Assembly (NCBI GenBank): GCA_947305815.1
Contig: CAMZEI010000002.1
Location: forward strand, 1 to 47,351
Source: an uncultured Bacteroidales bacterium
GTDB lineage: Bacteria; Bacteroidota; Bacteroidia; Bacteroidales; UBA932
Length of the DNA stretch: 47,351 bases
Direction: 5' to 3'
Of the stretch, positions 1-9,714 are shown in pieces (within the stretch, counting starts at the first letter, position 1; each line of letters starts with the position of its first letter). The notes under the pieces are model-generated. The model saw only the letters and a list, made by a program, of their open reading frames with translations. It did no database searches and was not told the origin of the DNA. The position numbers and the translations under genes were made by a program.

Positions 1-1225
1 AGCGGCTGAGCAGACCGAGGGCGCTGAGGGCGTTCATCTGCTTGCGCATGCCGTCCTCCTGATCCAGGAACCACCATCCGCTGCCGAACTGCATCTTGCC
101 GGGGACGGTGCCGTCATTGAAGGTATAGGCCATGGTCATCATGACCTCGTTGTCCTTGGGGTTGAGGCAGTACAGTATGGTCTTGGCGAGCTTGTCCTCA
201 GATGCCAGACGGTTGAGGAACTTGTGCCCCGCTGCTGCTGTGGGCAGGTCGTGGATTGCGTCGAATCCGGTGTCAGGGCCTACGAGGCCGAACATCTTGG
301 TGTTGTTGTTACGGATAGCTCCCACATGGAACTGCTGGGCCCATCCGGCCTCGGCATCCATAACCGCCATATCATGCAGGAATGCGCTGCGGAATTTGTC
401 AATCTCGCCGGCGGAAGGCTTCTTGCCGAGCAGGACCATCTTGAATATGGCTTCGATCTCAATCTCTTTGTAATCAGCTGCATAGAATGTCTCAAGACCG
501 TGGTCTGACAGCTTGCATCCCATGGATGCGAAGAAGTCGTGCCTGCGCTTGAGGGCTTCCAGCAGGTCGGCGTAGGACAGGATGTCCATGCCGGCAGCGG
601 CTCCGAGTTTCTGGATGTATTCGAAATAGTCGGGAGCCTCGATTGCCATGGCCTTGTCGGGACGCCATGCGGGGATGACTTTGGTGCCGAAGGGGTGCTC
701 GGCTATCATCTTGTGCCAGCGGAGGTCGTCGGCAGGGTCATCGGTCGTGCAGACCACCTCTACTCCGAACTTGCGTATCAGGGCCTGACCGCGGAACTCG
801 GGAGTTGCGAGCTTGGCGTTGCACTCCTCGAAGATCTCGCGTGCCGTTGCGGGGCTCAGGAGCTTGTCAATGCCGAATACGCGGCTGAGCTCCAGGTGAG
901 TCCAGTGATACAGGGGATTGCGGAAGGTTGCGGGGACTGTCTCAGCCCACTTCCGGAAGGTCTCCCAGGAGCTGTATTTGCCTCCTGTGAGATAGTCTTC
1001 GCTCACTCCGTTGCCTCTCATAGCACGCCACTTGTAATGGTCGCCGTAGTGGCCGTCCACCAGCCAGAGCTGGGTGATGTCGCGGAACTGGATGTTCTCC
1101 GCAATCTGCTGCGGTACGAGGTGGCAGTGGTAGTCGATGATGGGCATGCCCTCAGCATGCTCGTGGTAAAGCTTGCGTGCAGTCTTGGTCTGCAGCATGA
1201 AGTCCTTGTTGATAAAAGAAGCCAT
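1..1225 (-). CDS. uxaC: Glucuronate/uronate isomerase (UxaC), C-terminus cut by window edge
   Basis: Minus-strand translation from ATG at 1225: MASFINKDFMLQTKTARKLYHEHAEGMPIIDYHCHLVPQQIAENIQFRDITQLWL...; open to position 1 (not in ORF track because it runs off the edge). IDYHCHL motif typical of uronate isomerase. Confidence 0.93.
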   Translation of the reverse strand, partial: MASFINKDFMLQTKTARKLYHEHAEGMPIIDYHCHLVPQQIAENIQFRDITQLWLVDGHYGDHYKWRAMRGNGVSEDYLTGGKYSSWETFRKWAETVPATFRNPLYHWTHLELSRVFGIDKLLSPATAREIFEECNAKLATPEFRGQALIRKFGVEVVCTTDDPADDLRWHKMIAEHPFGTKVIPAWRPDKAMAIEAPDYFEYIQKLGAAAGMDILSYADLLEALKRRHDFFASMGCKLSDHGLETFYAADYKEIEIEAIFKMVLLGKKPSAGEIDKFRSAFLHDMAVMDAEAGWAQQFHVGAIRNNNTKMFGLVGPDTGFDAIHDLPTAAAGHKFLNRLASEDKLAKTILYCLNPKDNEVMMTMAYTFNDGTVPGKMQFGSGWWFLDQEDGMRKQMNALSALGLLSR

Positions 1226-1247
1226 ATATCTAGTGTTATTAGTTTGG

Positions 1248-1279
1248 AAGTGAGTCGGGGTATCACCCCCGGCTCACTT
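1248..1279. other. Intergenic hairpin (13-bp stem, one G.T) between the DUF4957-like gene and uxaC
   Basis: aagtgagtcgggg / ccccggctcactt inverted repeat with short loop; no clear U-tract. Confidence 0.6.
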
Positions 1280-1290
1280 TAATAAATATG

Positions 1291-4200
1291 CTACTGGTTG
1301 ATGTAGTAGATACGGTAGAAGCGGAGTCCGTTCACGGGAGCGGTGATGACCACATCGCCGGCGGCGATGCTGAATTCGATCTCACTGGGCCCGTTGGAGG
1401 AGAATCCGCCTGCCAAGGCCTGGACATCTTCGCCCACTGCTACCTGCACGGTACGGTCCATAGCTTCGCCGCTGCCGGTATTGGAGACCATAATCTTGAG
1501 GGTCCCCTGCTCGGGAGCGGTGAACTTGAAGTAGCGGTCCATATCGCCGGACTTGCCGCCGAACTGGATGTAATTGGTGCCGTACTTGCTCTTGCTTCCG
1601 GAGTGGAACAGCAGGCCGTCATAGCTCAGATCCCAGCCGGTGATATCGGCACCGGAGGCACCTAGCTTGGCGAACTCTGTCTGCCAGTCGGCTGCGCTGA
1701 AGTCCCAGTCGTATTCGACAAGGGGCTTTGCGGCTCCGGTCATGTAGGTGAACTCAATACTGTAGAAGCGGAGTCCGTTTACGGGAGCAGTGATGACCAC
1801 CTCGCCTGCGGGGACGCTGAACTCAATCACGCCGGGCGCGTTGGAGGAATATCCGCCTGCCAGGGCCTGGACATCTTCGCCCACTGCTACCTGCACGTTA
1901 CGGTCCATAGCTGCGGCGCTGCCGGTATTGGAGACCATAATCTTGAGGATCCCCTGGTCGGGAGCGGTGAACTTGAAGTAGCGGTCCATATCGCCGGACT
2001 TGCCGCCGAACTGGATGTAATTGGTGCCGTACTTGCTCTTGCTTCCGGAGTGGAACAGCAGGCCGTCATAGCTCAGATCCCAGCCGGTGATATCGGCACC
2101 GGAGGCACCTAGCTTGGCGAACTCTGTCTGCCAGTCGGCTGCGCTGAAGTCCCAGGTAAGGGTTACCTCGACCTGCTCCTCGCCGCCCTTAGGCTGCACT
2201 GCAAAGGCCGCCACGCCGGCGTCGGACTTCACATAGTAAATGTCGTCAGCGGGAGGACATGCAGTGACGGTGAAGTTGTACAGGCCTGCCTTGAGGGCTG
2301 CGACATCATCGGCTACGAGGGTGAAGTTGCACGCTGTCTGGGCGTCGAACGCCTTCTTGTTGAAGGTTACGATGTAGCTTGCTGCAGCGGGGACGGCATC
2401 CCAGCTGACATAGACTTCCGTGGCATCGCCTTCACTTACGGTGACGGGCTCGACCACAGGCTTGGGAGTTGCAAGAGTGCTGGCAAGTCCGAGCACATCG
2501 GCGCTCCATGCGAGCTTGTTGACAGTGACGGGGCCGGAAGTGTAGAGATAGATTATACCGGCGCCGGTGACCTTGTCGATGACAATCTTCTGTACGTCAG
2601 CAGTCTTGGTGGGCACTACGCCGCCCTTGACGGAGAAGCCTTCGTCGTCGGAGAGGGCTGCATAGACGGTGCTGCCGCTGCCATTGCTGACTGCGATATC
2701 GACAGAGCCGGGGCCGTCTACCTTGAATGCGAGATATCCGGAGACGGGAGAGCCGCCGCGGCTGAGAGTCGTCGCCTTGGTGAATTCAAGGGCGCCGCTT
2801 GCCACGATGGGGGTCTGTTCGCTGCCGACAATCAGGAGCTCGTCGCGTACGCGGCTGTTCTTGATTTCCCCTGCGAACAGGGATGCGTCAGCAAGATTCC
2901 ATACATGAGGTGCTGCCACCACATGCTGGGTGAGGTCTTCGGTCTTCTCGACATATGCAATCCACCAGGGGGATGCGCCTATGCCGCGTGCCGCGAGGTC
3001 GTCATTGTTGAGGTGGAAGAAGTTGCCCTTGGAGTTGTAGCAGGGGTCGTTCTTGAGGAGGCTCATGCCGAGCTGAGTGGCAGAGAAGTTCTTGGCTCCT
3101 TCGAAGAAGTTGGCGCCGACTACATAATAGTAGTTCTCGGAAGCCGTGATGGACGAAGGCATATTCTCTTCCTTGTTCATCGTTGCGAAAACGGTGACGG
3201 AGGATGCACCTGCGCCGTCATCCTCATAGAGGAAGAGGTTCTTGCGGATGGTGAACTTGCTCCAGGGAGCGCGGATGTAGAAGAGACCCTTCTGGGCTAC
3301 GGCCACATTCTTGACGGTGTTGTTCTCGAAGACCACTTCCTCGATGGAGGTAGCGCTGTCGTCGATGCGGATGAATGCGCGGAAGCCGTCATAGAAGGTA
3401 TTGTTGACCATGGTCAGCTTGCCGATGGCGGCATTCTTGCGGACATCGAATCCGTCTCCGCCTGTACCCTTGACGCCGTAGATCTCACAGCCTTCGAAGC
3501 GGAGCTCGCCGAGGGTGAGCTGACCGGCATCGCTCTGCTGGTAGAAGATACCGTCGTTCTGGTCGTGGAGTTTGCAGCCAACGATGCTGATCTTGTCCAT
3601 AGTGAGGACACCGGAGGCATGGGTCACGACGCGGCCGCGTCCTGTACCGTCGAATTCGATGTTCTCAATGTAGAGCTCTCTGCTCTCGCCGGGAGCGAGG
3701 ACGATGTCGCCCTTCACGACGGGCATCTTGCCATCGGCGTCGGATTCACCAATTATGCGTACACCCTTGGTGAGGGTTACCGCCCCCATATCATAAGGGG
3801 AGCCTGCATAGCTGAGGTAGACATCCTGCTCAGCAGCGAGGGCGGCCTGAAGCTCGGCTGCGCTGGCAACGACAGTAGCGCTGCCGACAGCTGCGGTCGT
3901 CCATGCATCCACTGAGCCGCGGGAGGCTGACAGATAGAACAGGGTTACCTGATATTCGGTCGAAGCCTGAAGTCCGTCGACTACGCCCTTGCCGGCTGCA
4001 ATCTCGGCAGCGGTGAGGGTGTGGCTGACAGTTTTGCCGCCGAATACGGGGGTAGCCTCGATGTGGGTAATATTGTCGGAGTCCTTCTCTTCGGTGCTCC
4101 AGGTGATCGCTATTGAGTTAGCGGTCCTCTTGGAGAGCTCGACGAAGAGGGGAGTGCTGACGGCGTAAGTCTTGATGCTGCCGTCATAGACGACCCAAGG

Positions 4201-4560
4201 GGAAGGGTCCCTTGTGTCGGAGAGAGCCTGAATCTTGAACCAGTATTTCTGGTCAGCAGGCAGGAAGTCGGTGTAGGGGATTTCGCCCGGCTCGAGCAGC
4301 AGATTGAGTGCCTCAGCTGTCATGGCCTCATCGGTGCAGACGACCAGGTTGTAGGTGTCAGCGTCCTTGTTGACAGTCCAGCTGAACGTAACCTCACGGC
4401 CATTAGCACTGTTGACCCTCGCTGCGAGATCCTGGGGCTCCAGGCAGCGGCTGAGGTTCAGCTCAGTAAGCTCCTGGAACTCCTTCTGGGTGCATCCGGC
4501 GAAGGCAGTGAGTGCGAGCGCCAGAGCAGCTATGGTTTTGAATATCTTGAAATGTTTCAT
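1291..4560 (-). CDS. PUL surface lipoprotein: lipobox, fibronectin-III-like repeats, DUF4957/DUF5123-like beta-helix, two near-identical C-terminal domains
   Basis: MKHFKIFKTIAALALALTAFAGCTQKEF lipoprotein signal; follows SusD; beta-helix-like central region; tandem WDFSAADWQTEFAKLGASGADITGWDLSYDGLLFHSGSKSKYG... copies. Confidence 0.8.
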   Translation of the reverse strand: MKHFKIFKTIAALALALTAFAGCTQKEFQELTELNLSRCLEPQDLAARVNSANGREVTFSWTVNKDADTYNLVVCTDEAMTAEALNLLLEPGEIPYTDFLPADQKYWFKIQALSDTRDPSPWVVYDGSIKTYAVSTPLFVELSKRTANSIAITWSTEEKDSDNITHIEATPVFGGKTVSHTLTAAEIAAGKGVVDGLQASTEYQVTLFYLSASRGSVDAWTTAAVGSATVVASAAELQAALAAEQDVYLSYAGSPYDMGAVTLTKGVRIIGESDADGKMPVVKGDIVLAPGESRELYIENIEFDGTGRGRVVTHASGVLTMDKISIVGCKLHDQNDGIFYQQSDAGQLTLGELRFEGCEIYGVKGTGGDGFDVRKNAAIGKLTMVNNTFYDGFRAFIRIDDSATSIEEVVFENNTVKNVAVAQKGLFYIRAPWSKFTIRKNLFLYEDDGAGASSVTVFATMNKEENMPSSITASENYYYVVGANFFEGAKNFSATQLGMSLLKNDPCYNSKGNFFHLNNDDLAARGIGASPWWIAYVEKTEDLTQHVVAAPHVWNLADASLFAGEIKNSRVRDELLIVGSEQTPIVASGALEFTKATTLSRGGSPVSGYLAFKVDGPGSVDIAVSNGSGSTVYAALSDDEGFSVKGGVVPTKTADVQKIVIDKVTGAGIIYLYTSGPVTVNKLAWSADVLGLASTLATPKPVVEPVTVSEGDATEVYVSWDAVPAAASYIVTFNKKAFDAQTACNFTLVADDVAALKAGLYNFTVTACPPADDIYYVKSDAGVAAFAVQPKGGEEQVEVTLTWDFSAADWQTEFAKLGASGADITGWDLSYDGLLFHSGSKSKYGTNYIQFGGKSGDMDRYFKFTAPDQGILKIMVSNTGSAAAMDRNVQVAVGEDVQALAGGYSSNAPGVIEFSVPAGEVVITAPVNGLRFYSIEFTYMTGAAKPLVEYDWDFSAADWQTEFAKLGASGADITGWDLSYDGLLFHSGSKSKYGTNYIQFGGKSGDMDRYFKFTAPEQGTLKIMVSNTGSGEAMDRTVQVAVGEDVQALAGGFSSNGPSEIEFSIAAGDVVITAPVNGLRFYRIYYINQ
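1300..2157 (-). repeat. In-gene tandem duplication (447-bp period, 149 aa) at the C-terminus of the DUF4957-like lipoprotein
   Basis: gtagaagcggagtccgtt recurs at 1315 and 1762; translated copies nearly identical. Confidence 0.9.
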
Positions 4561-4572
4561 ATCGAATCGGGA

Positions 4573-6423
4573 TTAGTCAAGGCTGGTGTAGCCATAGTCA
4601 TTCCGCAGATAGCGCTGGCTGTCAGACATATTGTTGTTGAATATGGGCCAGAACATATACTGATCCGGGTCACGGGCGTAGATGCCGTCGATGAGCTCAT
4701 CGTACAGTCCGGTAGGCTTGTTCTTCGAATCAAGGACCTTGGTGATGTATTCCTTTTCTTCGTTCCATACGCCGGAAGGACGGGTGGTCTCTCCGTTGAA
4801 TCCGTAGATGGTGATGTTCGTACCGTCGGTCTGCCAATAGACATTGCCGCCGAGGCCGTTGACATATGCGTACTTGCCGCTGAGATTGCGCAGGGCCTTC
4901 ATGTCGGCCTTGGCCTCGTCGAGCTTGCTCTTGAGCATGTTCCAGCGCATCAGGTCGAAGCGGCGGGTCATTTCGCCGCAGAACTCAAGAGCCCTTTCCT
5001 CGACGATGGCGTCGAACATTGCGCTCTTGCTGCCGATAGCATCGACATAGGCGTCAGCCTCGTCTTCGTGTCCGAGGAAAGCCCTCTCGCGGACCTCCTT
5101 GAGGTAGTCCTTGGCTTCTGCAAGCTCACCCTGCTCGTTGGCAACCTCGGCAGCCATGAGGAGGATGTCAGCATAGCGGAGCACCACGGGCTTCACACCG
5201 TCGTCGTTGCCGCCTGTGTAGGGGTTGGAAGTCATCCAGTCGAAGCGGTATTTACCGAAATACCACCTCTGGAATCCTGCGAGCTCGGGTTCGTCATTCT
5301 CGTTCCAGCGCCAGTTGACGCAGGTGACGTCACGCCTCTGGTCGCCCTCGGCGTACCTGAACCACATGGTAGGCACGGGACCGGCATCTCCGCCACGGTT
5401 GACGGTGGAGCCTCCGGCATAGCTGGAGCCCTGGGAACGGACTGCGAAGCAGTAGTTCCACCTTCCGCGACCGTCGGAGAACGGTATCACATAGAGAGTC
5501 TCGTAAGCGGGACCGGCATTGAGGTTATTGAGGTTGCTCTGGTTCTTCCAGTACTGCTCGTAGTCGGACTCGAGCGAAGCGGTCTTGGACTGGATAGCCT
5601 CGCGCAGATAGCCGAGCACCTTGGGGTAGAGCACGCTCTTCTGAAGCTCGGGATCGTTGGAGAGGCGGTTGGTGCCGAGATCTCCGGTCCCTTCCATACC
5701 GTCATCCGGACGGCGGGCGTAGCCGCTGGCCATGAGGGCGATGCGGGCGTAGAGACCCTGAGCGAACATCTTGTTGATGCGGTCAGTGCGGGAAGTTGCG
5801 GCAGTTGCGCCGGGCCAGGGCAGATAGTCGAAAGCCTCTTCGAGGTCGGCGAGAATCTGCTTGTAGATGACATCACGGCTGCTCTTGGCCATATAGGTGG
5901 TCTCGGTGGTAACCGGCTCGAACCTGGCGGGGAGGTCGCCCCAGAGCTTGGTCATGTCATAATAGAGAAGGGCGCGCAGCGTAAGGGCCTCTCCGAGAAG
6001 GTATGCCATTTCGGCGTTCTCTTCGGGCTTGCCATAGGTGCGGATGTCCTTGATTGCGAGGTTGGCCCTCTCAATGCCTTCGTACATCTTGGCGAAGGGG
6101 GAGTTGGCTATGTTGAGCTGGCCGTTGTTCGGCTGCATCGAGAATGCTGCTATCTGATACTTCTCGTCATCAGTCTTGAAGGTGTTGTACCATTCGATAT
6201 CGCTGTTGATACCGGACCATGCCAGTATACGGCCGCGGTAGGAATTGGTCTCACCGAAGCACTGTGCTATGCTTGCCACCGCATTGACGGCAAGGGTAGG
6301 AGTGGAGTATATCTCCTCGGGACCGAATGTCGATTCACTTTCGGCATCAAGGAACTTATCACAGGAAGAAACTGCGAATACGAGAGCAGCCGCGGAAACT
6401 ATTACAAAAAATAACTTTTTCAT
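4573..6423 (-). CDS. susD: RagB/SusD family nutrient-uptake outer membrane lipoprotein
   Basis: MKKLFFVIVSAAALVFAVSSCDKFLDAESESTFGPEEIYSTPTLAVNAV...; adjacent to SusC; ORF-track start 6465 trimmed to the signal-peptide Met. Confidence 0.93.
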   Translation of the reverse strand: MKKLFFVIVSAAALVFAVSSCDKFLDAESESTFGPEEIYSTPTLAVNAVASIAQCFGETNSYRGRILAWSGINSDIEWYNTFKTDDEKYQIAAFSMQPNNGQLNIANSPFAKMYEGIERANLAIKDIRTYGKPEENAEMAYLLGEALTLRALLYYDMTKLWGDLPARFEPVTTETTYMAKSSRDVIYKQILADLEEAFDYLPWPGATAATSRTDRINKMFAQGLYARIALMASGYARRPDDGMEGTGDLGTNRLSNDPELQKSVLYPKVLGYLREAIQSKTASLESDYEQYWKNQSNLNNLNAGPAYETLYVIPFSDGRGRWNYCFAVRSQGSSYAGGSTVNRGGDAGPVPTMWFRYAEGDQRRDVTCVNWRWNENDEPELAGFQRWYFGKYRFDWMTSNPYTGGNDDGVKPVVLRYADILLMAAEVANEQGELAEAKDYLKEVRERAFLGHEDEADAYVDAIGSKSAMFDAIVEERALEFCGEMTRRFDLMRWNMLKSKLDEAKADMKALRNLSGKYAYVNGLGGNVYWQTDGTNITIYGFNGETTRPSGVWNEEKEYITKVLDSKNKPTGLYDELIDGIYARDPDQYMFWPIFNNNMSDSQRYLRNDYGYTSLD

Positions 6424-6434
6424 TTTCCTACGGA

Positions 6435-9400
6435 TTAGAATGTGATGTTGATACCGGCGACGCATCCTATGCTCTTGGGATAAGCGGAGTAGTCAACACC
6501 GGGGGTAAGAGGAGTGTCGCGGCGGGTATCCACTTCGGGGTCATAGCCGGAGTACTTGGTGAGGCAGAAGAGATTGGTGCCGGTCACGTACACGCGCACA
6601 CGCTTGATGTTAATCTTCTGAGTGAGCGTTTCGGGGAGAGTATAGCCGACGGTAGCGCTCTGCAGGCGGAGGAACGAAGCGTCCTCGACGGCCCAGTCGC
6701 TGAAGATGGCCTTGTAGACGATAGGCGAGAACATGGTCTTGCCTGCGTTGATCTCGTTGAGGCGGTCAGCATCGTTGACCACTTCGCCGGTCTCCCAGTC
6801 GATGTTGGTCCAGCGATTGTCAACATCCATTGTGTTTAGGAGGTTGCGGTTGTAGAACTTACGCACGGATGAGAACTCGACCTTGTTGGCGTTGTAGACC
6901 TGGTTGCCAATCATGAAGTTGAAGTTGGCGCTGAAGTCGAAGCCGTAGGCGTATCCGGAGATATTGAAACCTCCAGTGAAGTCAGGAGAAGCATTGCCAA
7001 TGACAGTCATATCGGCAGTCGTGATGACTCCGTCGGGGATGGGGTTGCCGTCCTCGTCGAATGCACCGGCTATATCCTTGAACTTGGGAGCGCCCGGACG
7101 GAAGTAGGTGTCACCTCCGAGCAGGTTGGAAGCGTTGGGCACACCCTCGTTGGGGACCCACTTCGAGCCGTTCCATGTGAGGTCGTCGGTGGTATAGTAG
7201 CCGTCCCACTGATAGCCGAACATATTGCCCAGAGGCTGTCCTACCTGTACAAGGTAGTCGTCACCCACTTCGGTCGAAGCCCAGTAGGAGCTCTTCCTTA
7301 TCTCGCTCAGGCCGTTGAGGGCGGTTACGCGGTTGACATTGTAGGCGATGTTGCCTCCGATGTTGAGGGAGAAGTCCTTCTTGGAGATGATGGGAGCGTT
7401 GAGCGTGAGCTCTACACCGCGGTTGCGGGTGGAGCCTGCGTTCTTGTACTGGTTGTCATATCCGGAGCCGGCGGTAGGGAACTGTATCAGCAGGTTCTTG
7501 ATATCGTTCTGATAAGCCTCCACACTACCGGAGAGCTTGCCCTGGAAGAAGCTGAAATCAATACCGACATTGTGAGTATAAGTGGTCTCCCATGTGAGGT
7601 CGGGGTTGACCATATTGTACTTGCTCTTGTCGTCCTTGACGGTGGTGAATATGTTCTTGGTGTAAGAGAGCCAGTTTGAAGTATAGGAGCCGTATTCCAC
7701 GAGCACCTGACCGGCGGGGATGTTGTTGTTACCTGCGGTACCGAAGCTGTAGCGGAGCTTGAGCTGATCGAGCCAGCTGTGTGCGCTGTCCATGAACTCC
7801 TCGTTGGAGATGGTCCAGGACACTGCGGCCGAAGGGAAGAGGCCCCAGCGGTGACCGGGAGCGAACTTCGAAGAGCCGTCAGCACGCAGAGTCGCTCCGA
7901 TGGAGTAGCGGTGCCTGTAGTCGTAGTTGACCCTTCCGAAGAAAGAGAGAAGCTTGTCGTCCGGGTAGTAATAGTTGTTGGACGAAGAAGCAGTACCGGT
8001 GCCCATTGCGTTGAACGACTGCTCAGAGGAGAAGAATGTGGGGAAGTTCTTGACCACATCGGTGAGCAGGTTGCTCTTAGTGATGGTCATTTCCTCACCG
8101 AGGAGGGCCGTAAGGTTGTGGTCCTCGCCCAGCAGCTCGCTGAAGTCATAGTTCAGGGTGTTGGTGTTGCGGTAGCGGGTGCGGAACAGCTCCTTGTGGT
8201 GTACCTGAGGAGTCTTCTTGTACTCGGCGTCGTTGTTGACCAGATAGGTGGTGAGGCCGTAGAAACGGTCATCGCTCTGACGGTAATCCTCGAAGCCGCC
8301 CTCCACTTTGAGACGAAGGTTGTCGATTATCTCCCAGTTGAAGGCTGCATTGGCATTCCAGGAGGTCCTGAGGCGCCTTGAGTCATTGTCAGCTACACTC
8401 CTAAGAGGCGGGGCGTTGTCGCCGTAGTCCTCCTCGTCAAGTGCGTCGGCGCTGGTTGCGGACACGGGGATGGGGGCATAGGAGACGGCGTGCTTGAGAC
8501 GGCCGTTGCCGGAGGTGGTACCGGAGTCGCTGATGCCGTTGGCGCCGCCGCCCTGCACATTGGTGCGGGAGTAACGGATGTTGGCATCGATACTGGTATT
8601 GTCACCGGTCTTGAAGTTGCCCTTGAAGCTGAGGTTGTCACGGGTGTAGCTGGACCCGGCCATGATGGCGTTGTCGCCCATGTGGGCATAGCCGAGGGAC
8701 CAGTTGCCGAAATCGTTGCTTCCGGATACGGAGAAGTCGGCGCTGAAGGTGTTGCCCGTGCGTCCGAACACTGCACCGATCCAGTCATTGGTGGCGTGGC
8801 CGGTGTAGAGGTCGATGTCGCCAAAAGTGCCGAAGTAAGGGACATACTTGCTGTCGACTTCGTCGCGCAGAGCGGTGAGCTCGTACTGGAGCTTTACGAA
8901 GTTCTCGGCATCCATAGGCTGAATGGCGCTCTTGTTGGCCATGGTCTTGAGACCGTAGTAGGTGTTGAACTTCACCGAAATCTTCTGGCCCTTGTCAGCG
9001 CTCTTGGTGGTGACGATGACGACGCCGTTTGCACCGCGGCTACCGTAGATTGCGGTAGAGAATGCGTCCTTGAGGACGTCGATGCTCTGGATCTCGGATG
9101 AAGGGATGTCGTTGATGCTCTCCACTGGGAAACCGTCCACAATGTAGAGGGGAGAGCTGTCCTGGGTGATGGAGCCGCCGCCGCGGACGCGGATCTTGAT
9201 GTCGGCGTCGGGGTCACCTTCGGTGGTGACTACGGACACACCGGCCATCTTTCCGGCGAGGGCCTGCGAGACGGTGGTTACCGGCTGCTCAGTGAGCTTG
9301 TCGGAACCGACCGAAGATACGGAGCCGAGGAGGTCGCGGCGCTTGACCGTCGCATAACCTACGACCACGACTTCGTCAAGGAAAGTGTCACTGGCCTTCA

Positions 9401-9680
9401 GGACTACGTCGATGACGCTGCGGCCAGCGATGGCCACGGTCTGTTCTTCGAGTCCGATGAAGGAGTACACCAGGTTCTCTGCATCGGCGGGGACGACGAG
9501 CTCGTAGTCGCCGTCAAGGCCGGTCACGGTGCCGACGGTGGTCCCCTGGACCATTACGCCGGCCCCCATGAGGGGCTCGCCGCTCTCATCGGTCACGACG
9601 CCGCGTACGGTAGTCTGTGCCGACAGCGAGAGGGCTGTCACCATTCCAAGCAGAGCAAGAATGAGTTTCTTTGCTTTCAT
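6435..9680 (-). CDS. susC: SusC/RagA family TonB-linked outer membrane protein
   Basis: TTVRGVVTDESGEPLMGAGVMVQGTTVGTVTGLDGDYEL, VVVGYATVKRRDLLGSVSSV, GSRGANGVVIVTTK motifs. Confidence 0.96.
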   Translation of the reverse strand: MKAKKLILALLGMVTALSLSAQTTVRGVVTDESGEPLMGAGVMVQGTTVGTVTGLDGDYELVVPADAENLVYSFIGLEEQTVAIAGRSVIDVVLKASDTFLDEVVVVGYATVKRRDLLGSVSSVGSDKLTEQPVTTVSQALAGKMAGVSVVTTEGDPDADIKIRVRGGGSITQDSSPLYIVDGFPVESINDIPSSEIQSIDVLKDAFSTAIYGSRGANGVVIVTTKSADKGQKISVKFNTYYGLKTMANKSAIQPMDAENFVKLQYELTALRDEVDSKYVPYFGTFGDIDLYTGHATNDWIGAVFGRTGNTFSADFSVSGSNDFGNWSLGYAHMGDNAIMAGSSYTRDNLSFKGNFKTGDNTSIDANIRYSRTNVQGGGANGISDSGTTSGNGRLKHAVSYAPIPVSATSADALDEEDYGDNAPPLRSVADNDSRRLRTSWNANAAFNWEIIDNLRLKVEGGFEDYRQSDDRFYGLTTYLVNNDAEYKKTPQVHHKELFRTRYRNTNTLNYDFSELLGEDHNLTALLGEEMTITKSNLLTDVVKNFPTFFSSEQSFNAMGTGTASSSNNYYYPDDKLLSFFGRVNYDYRHRYSIGATLRADGSSKFAPGHRWGLFPSAAVSWTISNEEFMDSAHSWLDQLKLRYSFGTAGNNNIPAGQVLVEYGSYTSNWLSYTKNIFTTVKDDKSKYNMVNPDLTWETTYTHNVGIDFSFFQGKLSGSVEAYQNDIKNLLIQFPTAGSGYDNQYKNAGSTRNRGVELTLNAPIISKKDFSLNIGGNIAYNVNRVTALNGLSEIRKSSYWASTEVGDDYLVQVGQPLGNMFGYQWDGYYTTDDLTWNGSKWVPNEGVPNASNLLGGDTYFRPGAPKFKDIAGAFDEDGNPIPDGVITTADMTVIGNASPDFTGGFNISGYAYGFDFSANFNFMIGNQVYNANKVEFSSVRKFYNRNLLNTMDVDNRWTNIDWETGEVVNDADRLNEINAGKTMFSPIVYKAIFSDWAVEDASFLRLQSATVGYTLPETLTQKINIKRVRVYVTGTNLFCLTKYSGYDPEVDTRRDTPLTPGVDYSAYPKSIGCVAGINITF

Positions 9681-9714
9681 TAGATCTGGTTATTAGTTAA
9701 TAAAAAAGGAATAA

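Noticed and set aside
4552-6414. 620-aa plus-strand ORF opposite SusD
   Set aside because: Shadow ORF of a high-GC coding strand; the minus-strand protein is an unambiguous SusD.
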